36,764 nt of DNA from Lactobacillales bacterium. Lineage in GTDB: Bacteria; Bacillota; Bacilli; Lactobacillales; Streptococcaceae. Positions 1-8,821 of the stretch are shown here, piece by piece. Within the stretch, counting starts at the first letter, position 1. Every line of letters starts with the position of its first letter. Below the pieces are notes generated by a model that saw only the letters and a list, made by a program, of their open reading frames with translations, did not search any database and was not told where the DNA came from. The stretch is from the NCBI GenBank assembly GCA_031288715.1, contig JAITQW010000030.1, positions 1 to 36,764 on the forward strand, written 5' to 3'. The translations under genes were made by a program, and so were the position numbers.

Positions 1-1
1 G

Positions 2-280
2 GTGAAAATGTTTGATACGATTAAGGCAGATGATAAAACAAAAGAGTTGATCCGATTAAGAGAGAAGGGTGAACGTGACTTTAACTCGGCAATTAAACTG
101 TCAAGGATTGAAGGAGAAAGAAGAGGAGAAAAGAGAGGAGAGATAAGTGGGGAAAAAAGAGGAAAAAGAGAAGTGGCGAAAAAGTTACTTTTGATGGGAA
201 TGACTCTCCAAGACATCCAAGCGATCACCGAACTTTCTGCTCCTGAAATTGAATTACTACAACAAAAGAATGTAGAATAG
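2..280 (+). CDS. C-terminal part of an Rpn-type PD-(D/E)XK recombination-promoting nuclease / putative transposase (partial)
   Basis: The reading frame is open to the window edge, so the catalytic N-terminal domain lies outside. What remains is the typical tail of this family: a basic, Glu/Gly/Lys/Arg-rich tract (about residues 37-58, with repeated GE-K-RG units), then a short helical hairpin beginning AKKLLLMGMTLQDIQAIT and ending in a leucine-rich stretch. Family members (YhgA-like/PDDEXK_2) are mobile, RecA-independent recombination enzymes, usually near 300 residues. The GTG at position 2 is only the first start-like codon visible and is unlikely to be the true start. It stands convergent with the polysaccharide genes that follow. 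Confidence 0.65.
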   Translation: MKMFDTIKADDKTKELIRLREKGERDFNSAIKLSRIEGERRGEKRGEISGEKRGKREVAKKLLLMGMTLQDIQAITELSAPEIELLQQKNVE

Positions 281-460
281 TAAACGCTCTGAGAAATTAT
301 TCTACACTTCACTAAAATTCATTGATATTTGGGATATATCAAGAATTCATGAAGTTTTCGTATATGTTGATCTTATAAACGTTAATACTTTTTATTTTTA
401 ATTTTTTCAATACAACCTCATGAAATTTTATACTTAGTATCTATCATTTCCATTATACTC

Positions 461-820
461 TCACTTATTTACATCTTTCTCAAGTTCTTCTACCTTTGCT
501 TTCAACAAAGAAAGCTCCTGTACTAACATCTTCACATTACTATCTCGCCGAGTTCCAAGATATGTATTCAAAATTTGCATGAAGAAAAGAAAAGAAATCG
601 CTCCAAAAAATAAAAAATTCATCGAAGATTTAAATGATAGCAATTTACTGAAATAATTTATAAAATTCGGGAAAATAACCATCAATAAACAAGCAAAACT
701 CAATAACAACCATGGGAAGGATTTCTTTAATGAAAACAAATTTTTATTCACCATTCGAACGATCATAAAAATAAGACCTAATGCTAAAATAAGTAACTCA
801 ATCCGCAACTGTAAATCCAT
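461..820 (-). CDS. DUF2304 family small membrane protein
   Basis: A 119-residue protein with three hydrophobic segments (about 5-22, 35-55 and 66-86), then a hydrophilic C-terminal coiled-coil-like helix (LVQELSLLKAKVEELEKDV). This arrangement and its position directly after a DPM1-like glycosyltransferase are typical of DUF2304 proteins, which accompany polyprenyl-phosphate sugar transferases in surface-polysaccharide loci. Its start codon overlaps the stop of the glycosyltransferase by one base (TAATG), so the two are translationally coupled. The biochemical role is unknown; anchoring or helping the transferase is an inference from context. Confidence 0.75.
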   Translation of the reverse strand: MDLQLRIELLILALGLIFMIVRMVNKNLFSLKKSFPWLLLSFACLLMVIFPNFINYFSKLLSFKSSMNFLFFGAISFLFFMQILNTYLGTRRDSNVKMLVQELSLLKAKVEELEKDVNK

Positions 821-1542
821 TAATCTTTCCTCCTCATAAATCCTAATATAAATATAGAAGTAACCACTTCAAGCATATAAACGATTGTACTCCATGCTCG
901 GATCGAAGAAATACCCTCTTCTCGATCATACATTTTCACCGTTTTTTCCCCAATACGAACCCTTTTCTTCAATAAAAATGCTGTCGACTCCGGTTCCGGA
1001 TAACTCACAGGATATCTTTTGGCTAGATAAGAAATGACTTTTTTATTTGCTGCTCGAAATCCTGAAGTCACATCATAGATTCTCTTGTGGCAAACCAATA
1101 AAATTGCCAAAGAAATTACTGAAATTCCAAATCGACGCATCCATGTCGATCTAAAATTCCCTTCCGATTCTTCAATAAATCTTGATCCAATAACAAAATC
1201 ATATTCATTCTCTAAAATCGGTTCTAAAATCGTATCTAAACTCTCAATATCATGTTGCCCATCGCCATCAAATTGCACAGCAACATCATAATCATTGTCT
1301 CTAGCGTAAATGTATCCCGTCTGAACTGCACCACCAATTCCCAAATTATTGATTAAATCCACATGATTTATGTCACATTTGTCTAAAATTTCTCCCGTAT
1401 TATCTATAGATCCATCATTAATCACCACATAATCAAGCTGATAAGAAAGCGTGGTCTCTTCTTTAAAGTTGTTAATTTTTGCGATCAACTTTTTTATGAT
1501 CTTACTTTCATTATATACGGGAATGATTAGTAAAACTTTCAT
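820..1542 (-). CDS. GT2 glycosyltransferase, DPM1/polyprenyl-phosphate sugar synthase-like
   Basis: A 240-residue GT-A fold enzyme. The N-terminus has IIPVYNE (6-12), then NDGSIDNT (42-49), then the metal-binding DGD (92-94) in FDGDGQHD, and a DVTSGFR motif (157-163) typical of dolichol-phosphate mannose synthase relatives. A hydrophobic C-terminal stretch (about 219-235) may tether it to the membrane. It would transfer a hexose from a nucleotide sugar to undecaprenyl phosphate for later use outside the membrane. The start is the ATG behind GGAGAGAAG. It is co-translated with the DUF2304 gene, and its start lies 20 bp from a MITE-like element. Sugar specificity cannot be read from sequence. 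Confidence 0.85.
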   Translation of the reverse strand: MKVLLIIPVYNESKIIKKLIAKINNFKEETTLSYQLDYVVINDGSIDNTGEILDKCDINHVDLINNLGIGGAVQTGYIYARDNDYDVAVQFDGDGQHDIESLDTILEPILENEYDFVIGSRFIEESEGNFRSTWMRRFGISVISLAILLVCHKRIYDVTSGFRAANKKVISYLAKRYPVSYPEPESTAFLLKKRVRIGEKTVKMYDREEGISSIRAWSTIVYMLEVVTSIFILGFMRRKD

Positions 1543-1561
1543 TCACTTCTCTCCATCCTTA

Positions 1562-1910
1562 GAGCCTGTTAGCGATCTGCTTAGTAGCGAAAGTTTCGGC
1601 AAATTTCGTCCTGTGTAAGAAAACTCATTTATACTCGCTCTCATTGATAAATACTGAGAATGGTATTCTCAGCGTTAAAAATCCTTAACTTGGAACCATA
1701 AACTTACGCTTTTCTTAAATTTTTGAAAGAAAATTTCCTACAGTCATTTTCCTTTATCCGATACCTGAAAGTCATACTTTAAGCTTAGAATAGTGTAAAA
1801 ATTGCGAACTACCTTAACGATTGACACATAAAATATGCCAGAAGGTTAGGTAGAGAATGTACCTTTCAATTTCCCCAATGTAATCCTACAAGAGATTGTT
1901 CGTAGGTTCC
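1562..1910. mobile_element. Putative 349-bp MITE-like repeat (gene-free stretch 1543-1954)
   Basis: This gene-free stretch is bounded by TA dinucleotides (1560-1561 and 1911-1912) and imperfect inverted ends. The left end reads GAGCCTGTTAGCGATCTG and the right end, read inward, GGAACCTACGAACAATCTC. Inside, positions 1795-1820 are identical over 26 bp to 25320-25345 in the better-preserved element at 25240-25432. A hairpin follows (CTACCTTAAC at 1809-1818 against GTTAGGTAG at 1845-1853). The terminal motif AGAGCCTGTTA is shared with that element. It carries no ORF. The right boundary is uncertain because the two ends have diverged. Confidence 0.45.
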
Positions 1911-1954
1911 TATACCTAAAAAAATAATAATACTAAAGTAAAAAATTTAAAATT

Positions 1955-2875
1955 TTATTTTTTAAACTCCCTTCTACGTAAGATAGCAAACCTAATAACT
2001 ATTCCAAAAATTGTTGCCACTGTAGTAAAAAGTCCCACTTTTGTTGCTTTACTCATGCCAAAATATGAGTGAATATGACCATTAAAGTTAGAAGGTATTT
2101 TAAGTTGTAACATTCCACTTTTAAACATACTACTTTGAACAAAAATTTAAACTTCTTAATAGCACCTTTAAACAATAATTGTTTTATGCCAAAAAAACAC
2201 AGCAGAGGAACAAATATAAGTAAAAGCAATGTAGTCATTATATGAGTGAGAATTATGCCAGTTAAACCAGCAATCAAAATATGAACTCCTAACTTTTTAT
2301 CATAACAAACTTTATATAAACCATTTAGCATTAAAATAATAAATGGAGTTGTATAGCTTGCCGAACCAAGATTATAACCAATAAAAAGGCACATAATAGA
2401 ACCGCCAAAAATTCCTGCAAAACGAGAAGATAATTTTTGCTTAGAATAATCCAAAACAAGTTCTGAAATAAATAAATATATAAATAAAACCGACACTAAA
2501 TTTACTACAACCCCAAAAACATTAAAAGCTAACGCCCAATTCCGAAAAACAATCCGAAAAGGTATAATTAAATAGGTTGGCAAAGGACCATAAAACATAT
2601 TCCATGAATGTCCAGCTCCCCATAATGCATTTGGATCTACTTGTGAAACAATCTGAAAATCTTTAAGCCCCGCCAATCCAGAACGCATTCTCGAAAAAAA
2701 AAGGTAGATCTCTAAAAGCATAAATTTTATTTGTAAAATAAGGATACTGAACAAAAATGGTAAATAAAGTAAGCGTGATATAATCAATACAGCGTGGAAA
2801 TTTTCTTATAAAATTACTAAATCCATCCTCCTTTAACTTACTGATTATTCCTCTCAATTGTTTAAATATTTTCAT
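1955..2875 (-). pseudogene. Broken multispanning membrane protein (YfhO / 6-pyruvoyl-tetrahydropterin-synthase-related family)
   Basis: Three pieces of one membrane protein lie in order. The N-terminus (from ATG 2875) ends YAFRDLPFFF. Within a run of nine A (2694-2702) the frame changes, and the sequence continues SRMRSGLAGLKDFQIVSQVD, then LWGAGHSWNMFYGPLPTYL, as expected for this family (loop, then N-F-Y-x-P-L-P-x-Y). After six or so hydrophobic segments the frame breaks again near 2125-2165, and a C-terminal remnant follows (PSNFNGHIHSYFGMSKATKV, a last membrane helix, stop at 1955-1957). Intact relatives exceed 500 residues, so the middle is also deleted. The family is membrane glycan-related, but its activity is not defined. 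It is non-functional as written. Confidence 0.7.
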
Positions 2876-2997
2876 AATAAATTACTACTTCCCCTTTAAT
2901 ATAAAGTATAGAAATGTCGCTAACACAATATAAAAAAACAAAATTCGATCAATAAAGTCACTATATTTGTTTTCATAATTTTTGAATATATAACCAT

Positions 2998-4188
2998 TTA
3001 ACCAAATTTCCCAAGCAGCCAATCCACCACATTCACTTGTTCAATCCCCGCGTCATTATAATTTCCTAAATCTTGAGTTAATAAAATTTTTCGATAATTA
3101 TCCTTAATTGCTTTTAACGGAAGAGCCTCTCTGGTATATGTCTTATCATTGGCTACTGTTAATGATACTTGATAGTACTCTGTAATACCATCCTTAATGG
3201 TAACGAAATCTACCTCTAACTCTCCAACATTTCCCACATAAATTTCATAACCACGGCGCCTTAATTCCATATAAACAATGTTTTCCAAACGATTTCCTAA
3301 ATTAGGTCGCTTGCTTCCAAGTAATGCTCTTCTTAATGCTTGATCTACTGGATAATATTTAGAATTGATAGATAAATAACGTTTGCCTATAACATCGTAT
3401 CGATCAGTTCGGTAAAAAAGGAAAGCTTCCTGAAAGGATGCTATGTAGGATAATACTGTTTCACTCGTCGTTTTTTGTCCAAGAGAGGTCAGTGTGTCTG
3501 CTATTTTTTTAATTGTCACAAAATTTCCCGTAATATCCGTTAAAAAGCGTGCAATTTGTTCAACAAGAATGGTATCGCTACGCTTCTTTCTGCTTAGCAC
3601 ATCCTTTACTAACACCGTATTTACAATTCCATTAACATAATCTTTATAAGTTTCTTCATCTTGAATTTCTGTTGTAAATGGAAATCCTCCATTATCAAGA
3701 TAATGTTGAAATGCTTGATATTTGTCATCCTCATGATTCCGATAAAATTCTTCAAACGATAGCGGATACACTTGGATCTCAATAGTTCTACCAGATAATA
3801 GTGTCGCTAATTCTCCTGAAAGCATTGTTGCATTTGAGCCTGTAATGTATAAATCCACGTTTTCTTTGATAAATAAACTGTCAATAGCCTTTTCAAATTC
3901 AGGTACAAGCTGAATTTCATCCAAAAAAATGTAATTCATTTTCCCTTCGATAAGCGTACTTGTAATTCTGTCATAGAGAGAGTGGTAATTCAGCAAATCA
4001 TTAAAAGCTAAATCTTCAAAATTATATCCTTGAATTTGTTCTTCTTTTACACCCTGAGCTTTTAACTCATTTTGAAACATTGTTAAAATAGTTGATTTAC
4101 CACAACGTCTTACCCCCGTTAACACTTTGATAATCTTTTTTTCTTTCGTTTTGAGTATCTTTTCAATGTAATTTGAACGAACGATCAT
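2998..4188 (-). CDS. AAA ATPase with DUF4143 (PD-(D/E)XK-like) C-terminal domain
   Basis: 396 residues. Walker A is GVRRCGKST (25-33), Walker B is FLDEIQ (88-93), and a sensor-like TGSN lies at 116-119. The C-terminal DUF4143 domain carries a nuclease-like signature: E302 (LENIVYMEL), ELEVDF (323-328) and a following YYQVS (338-342). Family members are common accessory ATPases of bacteria and archaea, spread horizontally, with no firmly known function. It sits alone inside the polysaccharide locus between two glycan genes, so it probably arrived by insertion. It is related to the 405-residue protein at 9974-11191; a third copy survives as a fragment at 11201-11377. Start is ATG behind AGAGG. 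Confidence 0.85.
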   Translation of the reverse strand: MIVRSNYIEKILKTKEKKIIKVLTGVRRCGKSTILTMFQNELKAQGVKEEQIQGYNFEDLAFNDLLNYHSLYDRITSTLIEGKMNYIFLDEIQLVPEFEKAIDSLFIKENVDLYITGSNATMLSGELATLLSGRTIEIQVYPLSFEEFYRNHEDDKYQAFQHYLDNGGFPFTTEIQDEETYKDYVNGIVNTVLVKDVLSRKKRSDTILVEQIARFLTDITGNFVTIKKIADTLTSLGQKTTSETVLSYIASFQEAFLFYRTDRYDVIGKRYLSINSKYYPVDQALRRALLGSKRPNLGNRLENIVYMELRRRGYEIYVGNVGELEVDFVTIKDGITEYYQVSLTVANDKTYTREALPLKAIKDNYRKILLTQDLGNYNDAGIEQVNVVDWLLGKFG

Positions 4189-4329
4189 TTTTCAAACCTC
4201 TTTCATAATAACTTGAATTTATATAAAAATTTTAACATACTTTAAAGTTATTTTGAAAATAAAGGTTGGCTCTCTCAATTCATCAAATTTATGCAAATGT
4301 AGATCATCTTCTCAGATTTACATAAAGGT

Positions 4330-5214
4330 TCATCTAGAATATCTCCTCTCCTTCTCCCCCACTTTATACCCTAAAAATTTTATAATACTGACCACCAAAA
4401 ACTTGGGAATCTTTAATACATTCCCCGAGCCCCAATAATATTTTAGCTCTGAAAATACATAACGCAGCCCTTCCTTTTCATTCGTGCCAAACGAAGAAAG
4501 CAACTCTTTGTATTCTCGATTAAATCTTCCAACCAACTTCATTCGCTGATACTCTTCACGAAGTGTGTAATTATGTTGATGATATACAATAGCTCCTGCT
4601 GCGTACCCCACCGTATATCCACTTAAAATTGCTTTTGCTGCCATATATTGATCCTCAGCAAACGGGATTTTCTCAGGAAAATTTCCCAGTGCCTGCACAA
4701 CTCCTACATCGTACACCACAAAAGCATCCGATTGAAAAATCGTTTTAATTCCAAGCTTATTGATAGAAGTCATTGATTTCACGCAATCTCCCTCCGGATA
4801 ATTAAATCGACGCGAACGAGCCTCATACACACTCCCGAAACGCTTATCTACCAACTGCCTACCATAAGCAGATGCCATACAATCGTGTTCATCGATAAAT
4901 TGAATCAACTTTAAAAAAGCATCTCGAGTTGGCTGAACATCTTGCGTTACCATTACTACATAATCACAATTATGTAGGAGCTCTATACCAATTTTTCGCA
5001 CTCGACCATGATTGAAAGCTTGCTTTTCAATCATCTGTACCTGAAAACCAGCACCTTTCAGCAAACGAACAGTTAAATCGGTCGACTCAGTATCAATCGC
5101 TAACTTTTCATCAAACAAATTCTCTGAAGATTTCACTCTTTCTAGCAAAATTCCCATATCTTTTTTACCATTTCGCGTGGGTACAAATAAACCAATTTTC
5201 TTTCCGTTATACAT
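4330..5214 (-). CDS. GT2 glycosyltransferase, rhamnosyltransferase-like
   Basis: 294 residues. The N-terminus is GLFVPTRNG (8-16), a DTESTD motif follows at about 41-46, then NHGRVRKIG (about 68-76), typical of rhamnosyltransferases (RfbF/RgpB-like). The acceptor-side motif is FAEDQYMAAKAILSGY, followed by YHQHNYTLREEY. These are the standard marks of enzymes that add L-rhamnose or a related sugar to a lipid-linked glycan at the cytoplasmic face. A hydrophobic segment (about 268-280) near the C-terminus may associate with the membrane. Start is ATG behind GAGGG. It reads in the same direction as the HEPN/MNT pair and the Wzz/PGT fusion upstream and is probably part of that transcript. Confidence 0.82.
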   Translation of the reverse strand: MYNGKKIGLFVPTRNGKKDMGILLERVKSSENLFDEKLAIDTESTDLTVRLLKGAGFQVQMIEKQAFNHGRVRKIGIELLHNCDYVVMVTQDVQPTRDAFLKLIQFIDEHDCMASAYGRQLVDKRFGSVYEARSRRFNYPEGDCVKSMTSINKLGIKTIFQSDAFVVYDVGVVQALGNFPEKIPFAEDQYMAAKAILSGYTVGYAAGAIVYHQHNYTLREEYQRMKLVGRFNREYKELLSSFGTNEKEGLRYVFSELKYYWGSGNVLKIPKFLVVSIIKFLGYKVGEKERRYSR

Positions 5215-5286
5215 GCAACACCCTCAACCTGCTAAACTTAGAAAATACTCTGTCCTTTATTCATACAGCAATAGTATCACTGATCC

Positions 5287-5592
5287 TCATCTTTTCCCTC
5301 TAAAAATCCGCTCATTCCCTTGATCTATTATCGTTCTAAATTCCTCTGAAATAGCACAATAATCCACAACATCCACACGATACGGCAAAACACTTTCATC
5401 AAAAGCTTCTTCTAGCTGCTGAATCCTTGCAATACTCAGTGGTTTGCCATTATCAAAGGCTAAATCTAAATCTGAATATTTTTTTGCCATCTGCTTGTAC
5501 CGAGAACCAAAAGCAAAAATATCACAGTCAGCAGCATACCTGCGAATAACCTCATGGATAAGACTAAATTCTTTCTCAGAAACACCAATCAT
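5287..5592 (-). CDS. MNT-type minimal nucleotidyltransferase (HI0073-like), antitoxin partner
   Basis: 101 residues with the minimal nucleotidyltransferase core: GSR (29-31), catalytic DLD (41-43) in YSDLDLAF, and a third acidic residue in YRVDVVDY (D74). In HEPN/MNT modules the MNT protein adds nucleotides to the HEPN partner and neutralises it. Its ATG overlaps the stop of the HEPN gene by four bases (5589-5592), so the two are translationally coupled. All catalytic residues are present. HI0073/HI0074-type pairs are sometimes annotated only as nucleotidyltransferase plus substrate-binding protein; the toxin-antitoxin role here is inferred from the HEPN motif. Confidence 0.85.
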   Translation of the reverse strand: MIGVSEKEFSLIHEVIRRYAADCDIFAFGSRYKQMAKKYSDLDLAFDNGKPLSIARIQQLEEAFDESVLPYRVDVVDYCAISEEFRTIIDQGNERIFRGKR

Positions 5593-6014
5593 TTTTCTCT
5601 CTCCAATCTAGAAAGCAGATTCTGCGCATAAGGTAGAAATTTTCTTGCTGTAATAAAAACTTCTTCTGCCACAAGCTCATCATATGTATGCGATGTTTGA
5701 TTACGCGCACTATGAAAAATCATCCATTCATCAACATCTTCCAAAAGCTTATTCTCAGCACCTAAACGAAATAATCCGCGCCTAGTAATACCGTCAGCAA
5801 TATCAGGACTTACATTCATATTTAACCAACGCTTGATAAATTTCCAACATAACTCATAACAAAATTCAAAATGTTGGATAACTCCCGATTTTACTACATT
5901 AAGCTGATCTTCTGTAATACCCATCTGATTCAATTCATCAAAAGCATTTATACTTTTTAATAAAGAAAAAATAGCTTTTCTTAATGAAGTTAAATCTAAA
6001 TATTCTTTGTTCAT
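5589..6014 (-). CDS. HEPN-domain protein (HI0074 family), probable toxin of a HEPN/MNT pair
   Basis: 141 residues from ATG 6014, which has AAGGAGG five bases upstream. An in-frame codon further back would give 175 residues but overlaps the preceding gene and has no ribosome site. An all-helical protein with the HEPN ribonuclease motif R-X4-H: R104-NQTS-H109, followed by TYDEL as in HI0074. HEPN toxins cleave RNA and are checked by the MNT protein encoded just downstream. The pair interrupts the polysaccharide operon between the Wzz/PGT fusion and the rhamnosyltransferase. An imperfect palindrome 55 bp upstream could be its operator. Confidence 0.8.
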   Translation of the reverse strand: MNKEYLDLTSLRKAIFSLLKSINAFDELNQMGITEDQLNVVKSGVIQHFEFCYELCWKFIKRWLNMNVSPDIADGITRRGLFRLGAENKLLEDVDEWMIFHSARNQTSHTYDELVAEEVFITARKFLPYAQNLLSRLEREK

Positions 6015-6068
6015 ACATACCTCCTTAAAATCTAAACACGCCAATAGTAAGTGTAGCAATTTTTCTAA

Positions 6069-6090
6069 ATGTAACACCCTAATATTACAT
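6069..6090. promoter_or_regulatory. Imperfect 22-bp palindrome upstream of the HEPN/MNT pair
   Basis: ATGTAACA and TATTACAT form 8-bp arms, with one mismatched position, around CCCTAA. The site lies 55-76 bp before the HEPN start and downstream of the Wzz/PGT stop. Toxin-antitoxin pairs often repress themselves from such a site. Function is inferred from position only. Confidence 0.3.
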
Positions 6091-6102
6091 GATAGACCTC
6101 TT

Positions 6103-7332
6103 TTAAAACGCTCCATCTTTTTTGAACACCGAAAACATCGTCTGGCAAATTACAACAAAATCAAACTTCACCGAACGCTTCGCTAAATAACTAAGTTCCA
6201 CTTCTGCCCGCTGAGGATAATTAATATTGCTACGCCCATTTGCTCCCCATACGCCAGTAATGCCCGGTTTCATTGCAAAAAATACTTCCGATAATCTCCC
6301 GTATTCCTCAATCTCTTCTTTAATAATCGGACGAGGTCCCACCATACTCATATCTCCTTTCACTACATTAATAAACTGCGGAATCTCATCAATACTTGTT
6401 CGCCGCAAAAACCGACCGATCCTCGTAATGCGTGGATCTTCCTCAGGTGAAAGCTTGTAATCATTATCTAGATACTTTTTATAAAGAACTGAATTACCTT
6501 TTAAAATCTCTTCTGAATCTACCTTCATTGATCGAAATTTATAAATAGAAAAATACTCTCCATCCATACCAAAACGACGTTGCTTAAACAAAATTGGGCC
6601 TTTATTTTCGCCAAAAGAATATGGGAACATTAACAGTAAGTAGATAATGAAAAATAGAATTAACCCAAAACTTCCCAAAAGCACATCCAAACCTCGTTTT
6701 ACTAAAAAATACACAGGAGACACCCTTCTAACGAAAACATCCCTTTGCTGAAATAGATTCTCCATTTCTTCAGGGTTCAATCGCATTTGATAGATCTCAA
6801 AAGCAACGGCGGCCAAAAATCCTAGAATAAACCCAAAAAAAGCGCTCAACACAACCACTCGTTTCCATGGTGAGGGAATAGACATCGCTTTTCCAACAAG
6901 TGCAACATCTACATTTCTCACTTTATCTTGTACAACCTTAGCAACAGCCTGTAAAATCTCCGTTGACTCTTTTTGATTCAATGTCTGAAATATAATATCA
7001 GCCCGGTTTGCTTTCGAAACTTTCTCTATTAACATCCTTCGTTGAACATTATCGACCACTGTTGAATTTGAACATCTGTGCAGTTTTTTTAACGCTTCGC
7101 TGATCCAATCATCTTGCTCTATCAGATGATAGCGAACATAATTAATCTCTTCTATCGCATCACTTTCTGAGTACCCTTGAAAAAAAACAGTGGTTATTGA
7201 ACGATACTCTTCACCAACAAATACTTTCGAATAGAAAAAACCTAAACCTCCCATTCCAACCATCAACAAAACAATCAGAAGGAAACGTTTCTTCATCAAA
7301 CGCAATAATTTGCTTAAAGAAAAAATAATCAT
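6103..7332 (-). CDS. Fusion of a Wzz/YveK-like polysaccharide co-polymerase domain to a monotopic phosphoglycosyltransferase
   Basis: 409 residues in two parts. Residues 1-185 resemble Wzz/YveK chain-length regulators: a membrane helix (about 17-36), an extracytoplasmic domain, and a second helix (about 158-178) preceded by the Pro-rich SIPSPWKR. Residues 205-409 are a bacterial sugar transferase (WbaP/EpsL type): the re-entrant membrane helix (about 213-238), YKFRSM (264-269), the catalytic Asp-Glu pair in TSIDEIPQF (D315, E316), VGPRP (331-335) and KPGITG (355-360). Such enzymes move a phospho-sugar onto undecaprenyl phosphate, the first step of repeat-unit assembly. The two functions are normally separate genes; here one unbroken ORF joins initiation and chain-length control. 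No Wzz-associated kinase is visible nearby. Confidence 0.82.
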   Translation of the reverse strand: MIIFSLSKLLRLMKKRFLLIVLLMVGMGGLGFFYSKVFVGEEYRSITTVFFQGYSESDAIEEINYVRYHLIEQDDWISEALKKLHRCSNSTVVDNVQRRMLIEKVSKANRADIIFQTLNQKESTEILQAVAKVVQDKVRNVDVALVGKAMSIPSPWKRVVVLSAFFGFILGFLAAVAFEIYQMRLNPEEMENLFQQRDVFVRRVSPVYFLVKRGLDVLLGSFGLILFFIIYLLLMFPYSFGENKGPILFKQRRFGMDGEYFSIYKFRSMKVDSEEILKGNSVLYKKYLDNDYKLSPEEDPRITRIGRFLRRTSIDEIPQFINVVKGDMSMVGPRPIIKEEIEEYGRLSEVFFAMKPGITGVWGANGRSNINYPQRAEVELSYLAKRSVKFDFVVICQTMFSVFKKDGAF

Positions 7333-7432
7333 CGTTCTTTACAGTTTCACAAATTCGCGAAACCTTCCCTCCTTTTCAGTCTAAATTTTCAACATTTTCC
7401 ATTCCACTAATAAAGAATTACCATTAAAAATC

Positions 7433-8821
7433 TCATATTTCTTTCAATGGTGCAAGAACATTCAGCTGCTTTTCTAAGAAATTTTTCACAACCAAAATGA
7501 AGAACAACACTAACACATAACTTAGACCCCTCCAATCAAATAACAAAAAACTCGCTGGAAGTAAGAAAATCAATAAAAAGAAAAATAAATCATCCACCGT
7601 CTGATATAATTTAATTTTTTCTTTTGCTAATTTTGCTTCATACATTCGATCAATTAAAATAGAAAAATCCAACTTTGTCCTGATAACATAGAAAAACAAT
7701 GGCAATATCACGATCAAACCAAATTGCGAAAACCATGCCAATCCCGTACTAAGTGCTGGCATCTGATCATTAGCCAAATAGATCTGAACATTAATAACCG
7801 AATTTGTATGTTCTGCTGGAGCGTACAAAATCGCATATGGACTTGAAAAATCATACCCAACCCCGATAATGAAATGATGTGAAAAAACTCTCCATAAAGC
7901 AATAGCTGAAGCTGTTCGGTTCGAATCTCCCAATTGAGAAATTCCCTTCGGAAAAAAAGAAAATACCGTAAAAACGAACCCAATAAATCCTACAAAAATC
8001 GCGCCTTCTTTATGAAAAGTATTCTTACTATTTGTTTTCTTTAAAACAACTATAAAAACTGTCAAAAGAGCTGTCAAAAGACCTAGCAGAATGCTAAACA
8101 ACGTTTGAATTGCCAATAACATTATAAAAATGGAACACAGCAATGATAAATACAAACTCTCATTTTTCTTATTTTTAACCATCCGGTATCCATTTTTTAA
8201 CGCAGCTAGCAGGAACGGAACGACAATTAAAGATAAACGTATCGCCACATCCCGCCCTTCAGGGTCCAATCCATTCGGTTTACCATATTTCGTCAAATAG
8301 GAAACAGTCGATTCCAAGTAGGCTGGATTAATCGACTCACTATATCCACCCTGTGCAAACGTTGCTCCAATAAATTGAATCACTGCCTTCAATGCGCCTG
8401 TATGTATAAAAACAAACTGAATAGTCAACAAACAGACGATTAGCACTCCATAAAAGAAAAATCCATTCAAGAATTTTCGAATCTTGCCATCTTCCGTCAA
8501 ATTATTTTTCAGAACCAAATAAATAATCACAAAGTAAAGAAGCAAATAAATAAATTGAAAATATTTATCAAACACACCAATTCCAGTGATCGGAAACGTT
8601 AAAATGGTCCGCATCGTTGCAAATCCTTGTGCTAATAGTACAATCAATAGAAAAAGTAAAATTCCACTAGAAAATGAGAACTTAAAAGATTGTTTCTTCC
8701 TTACAAATAAGTAAGTCAAATAGACCACAAAAAAAAGCATCGGAATTGTTTGAAAATAATCAGGCAACCCTGTAATCACATGTTTACCGAACAAGGAAAT
8801 CGGCAACCACAGTACTTCCAT
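7433..8821 (-). CDS. Wzy/O-antigen-ligase-like polysaccharide polymerase
   Basis: 462 residues with about ten to twelve hydrophobic segments and a large loop (about 155-195, containing YSESINPAYLESTVSYLTKY) between membrane helices, plus a second extracellular loop (about 310-350). This topology is typical of Wzy polymerases and O-antigen ligases, which join lipid-linked repeat units outside the membrane. Sequence motifs in this class are weak, so the call rests on topology and on the neighbouring Wzz/PGT fusion and glycosyltransferases. The ATG has AGGAG seven bases upstream. It is the first gene of the minus-strand polysaccharide transcript. Confidence 0.72.
   Translation of the reverse strand: MEVLWLPISLFGKHVITGLPDYFQTIPMLFFVVYLTYLFVRKKQSFKFSFSSGILLFLLIVLLAQGFATMRTILTFPITGIGVFDKYFQFIYLLLYFVIIYLVLKNNLTEDGKIRKFLNGFFFYGVLIVCLLTIQFVFIHTGALKAVIQFIGATFAQGGYSESINPAYLESTVSYLTKYGKPNGLDPEGRDVAIRLSLIVVPFLLAALKNGYRMVKNKKNESLYLSLLCSIFIMLLAIQTLFSILLGLLTALLTVFIVVLKKTNSKNTFHKEGAIFVGFIGFVFTVFSFFPKGISQLGDSNRTASAIALWRVFSHHFIIGVGYDFSSPYAILYAPAEHTNSVINVQIYLANDQMPALSTGLAWFSQFGLIVILPLFFYVIRTKLDFSILIDRMYEAKLAKEKIKLYQTVDDLFFFLLIFLLPASFLLFDWRGLSYVLVLFFILVVKNFLEKQLNVLAPLKEI

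Noticed and set aside
322..342. A hairpin TTGATAT/ATATCAA after the Rpn remnant as a terminator
   Set aside because: The stem is A/T-only and no T-run follows on either strand.
1085..1291. A plus-strand ORF opposite the DPM1-like gene
   Set aside because: It is the antisense shadow of a well-supported glycosyltransferase. The same applies to the plus-strand ORFs opposite ftsH, tilS and the adhesin.
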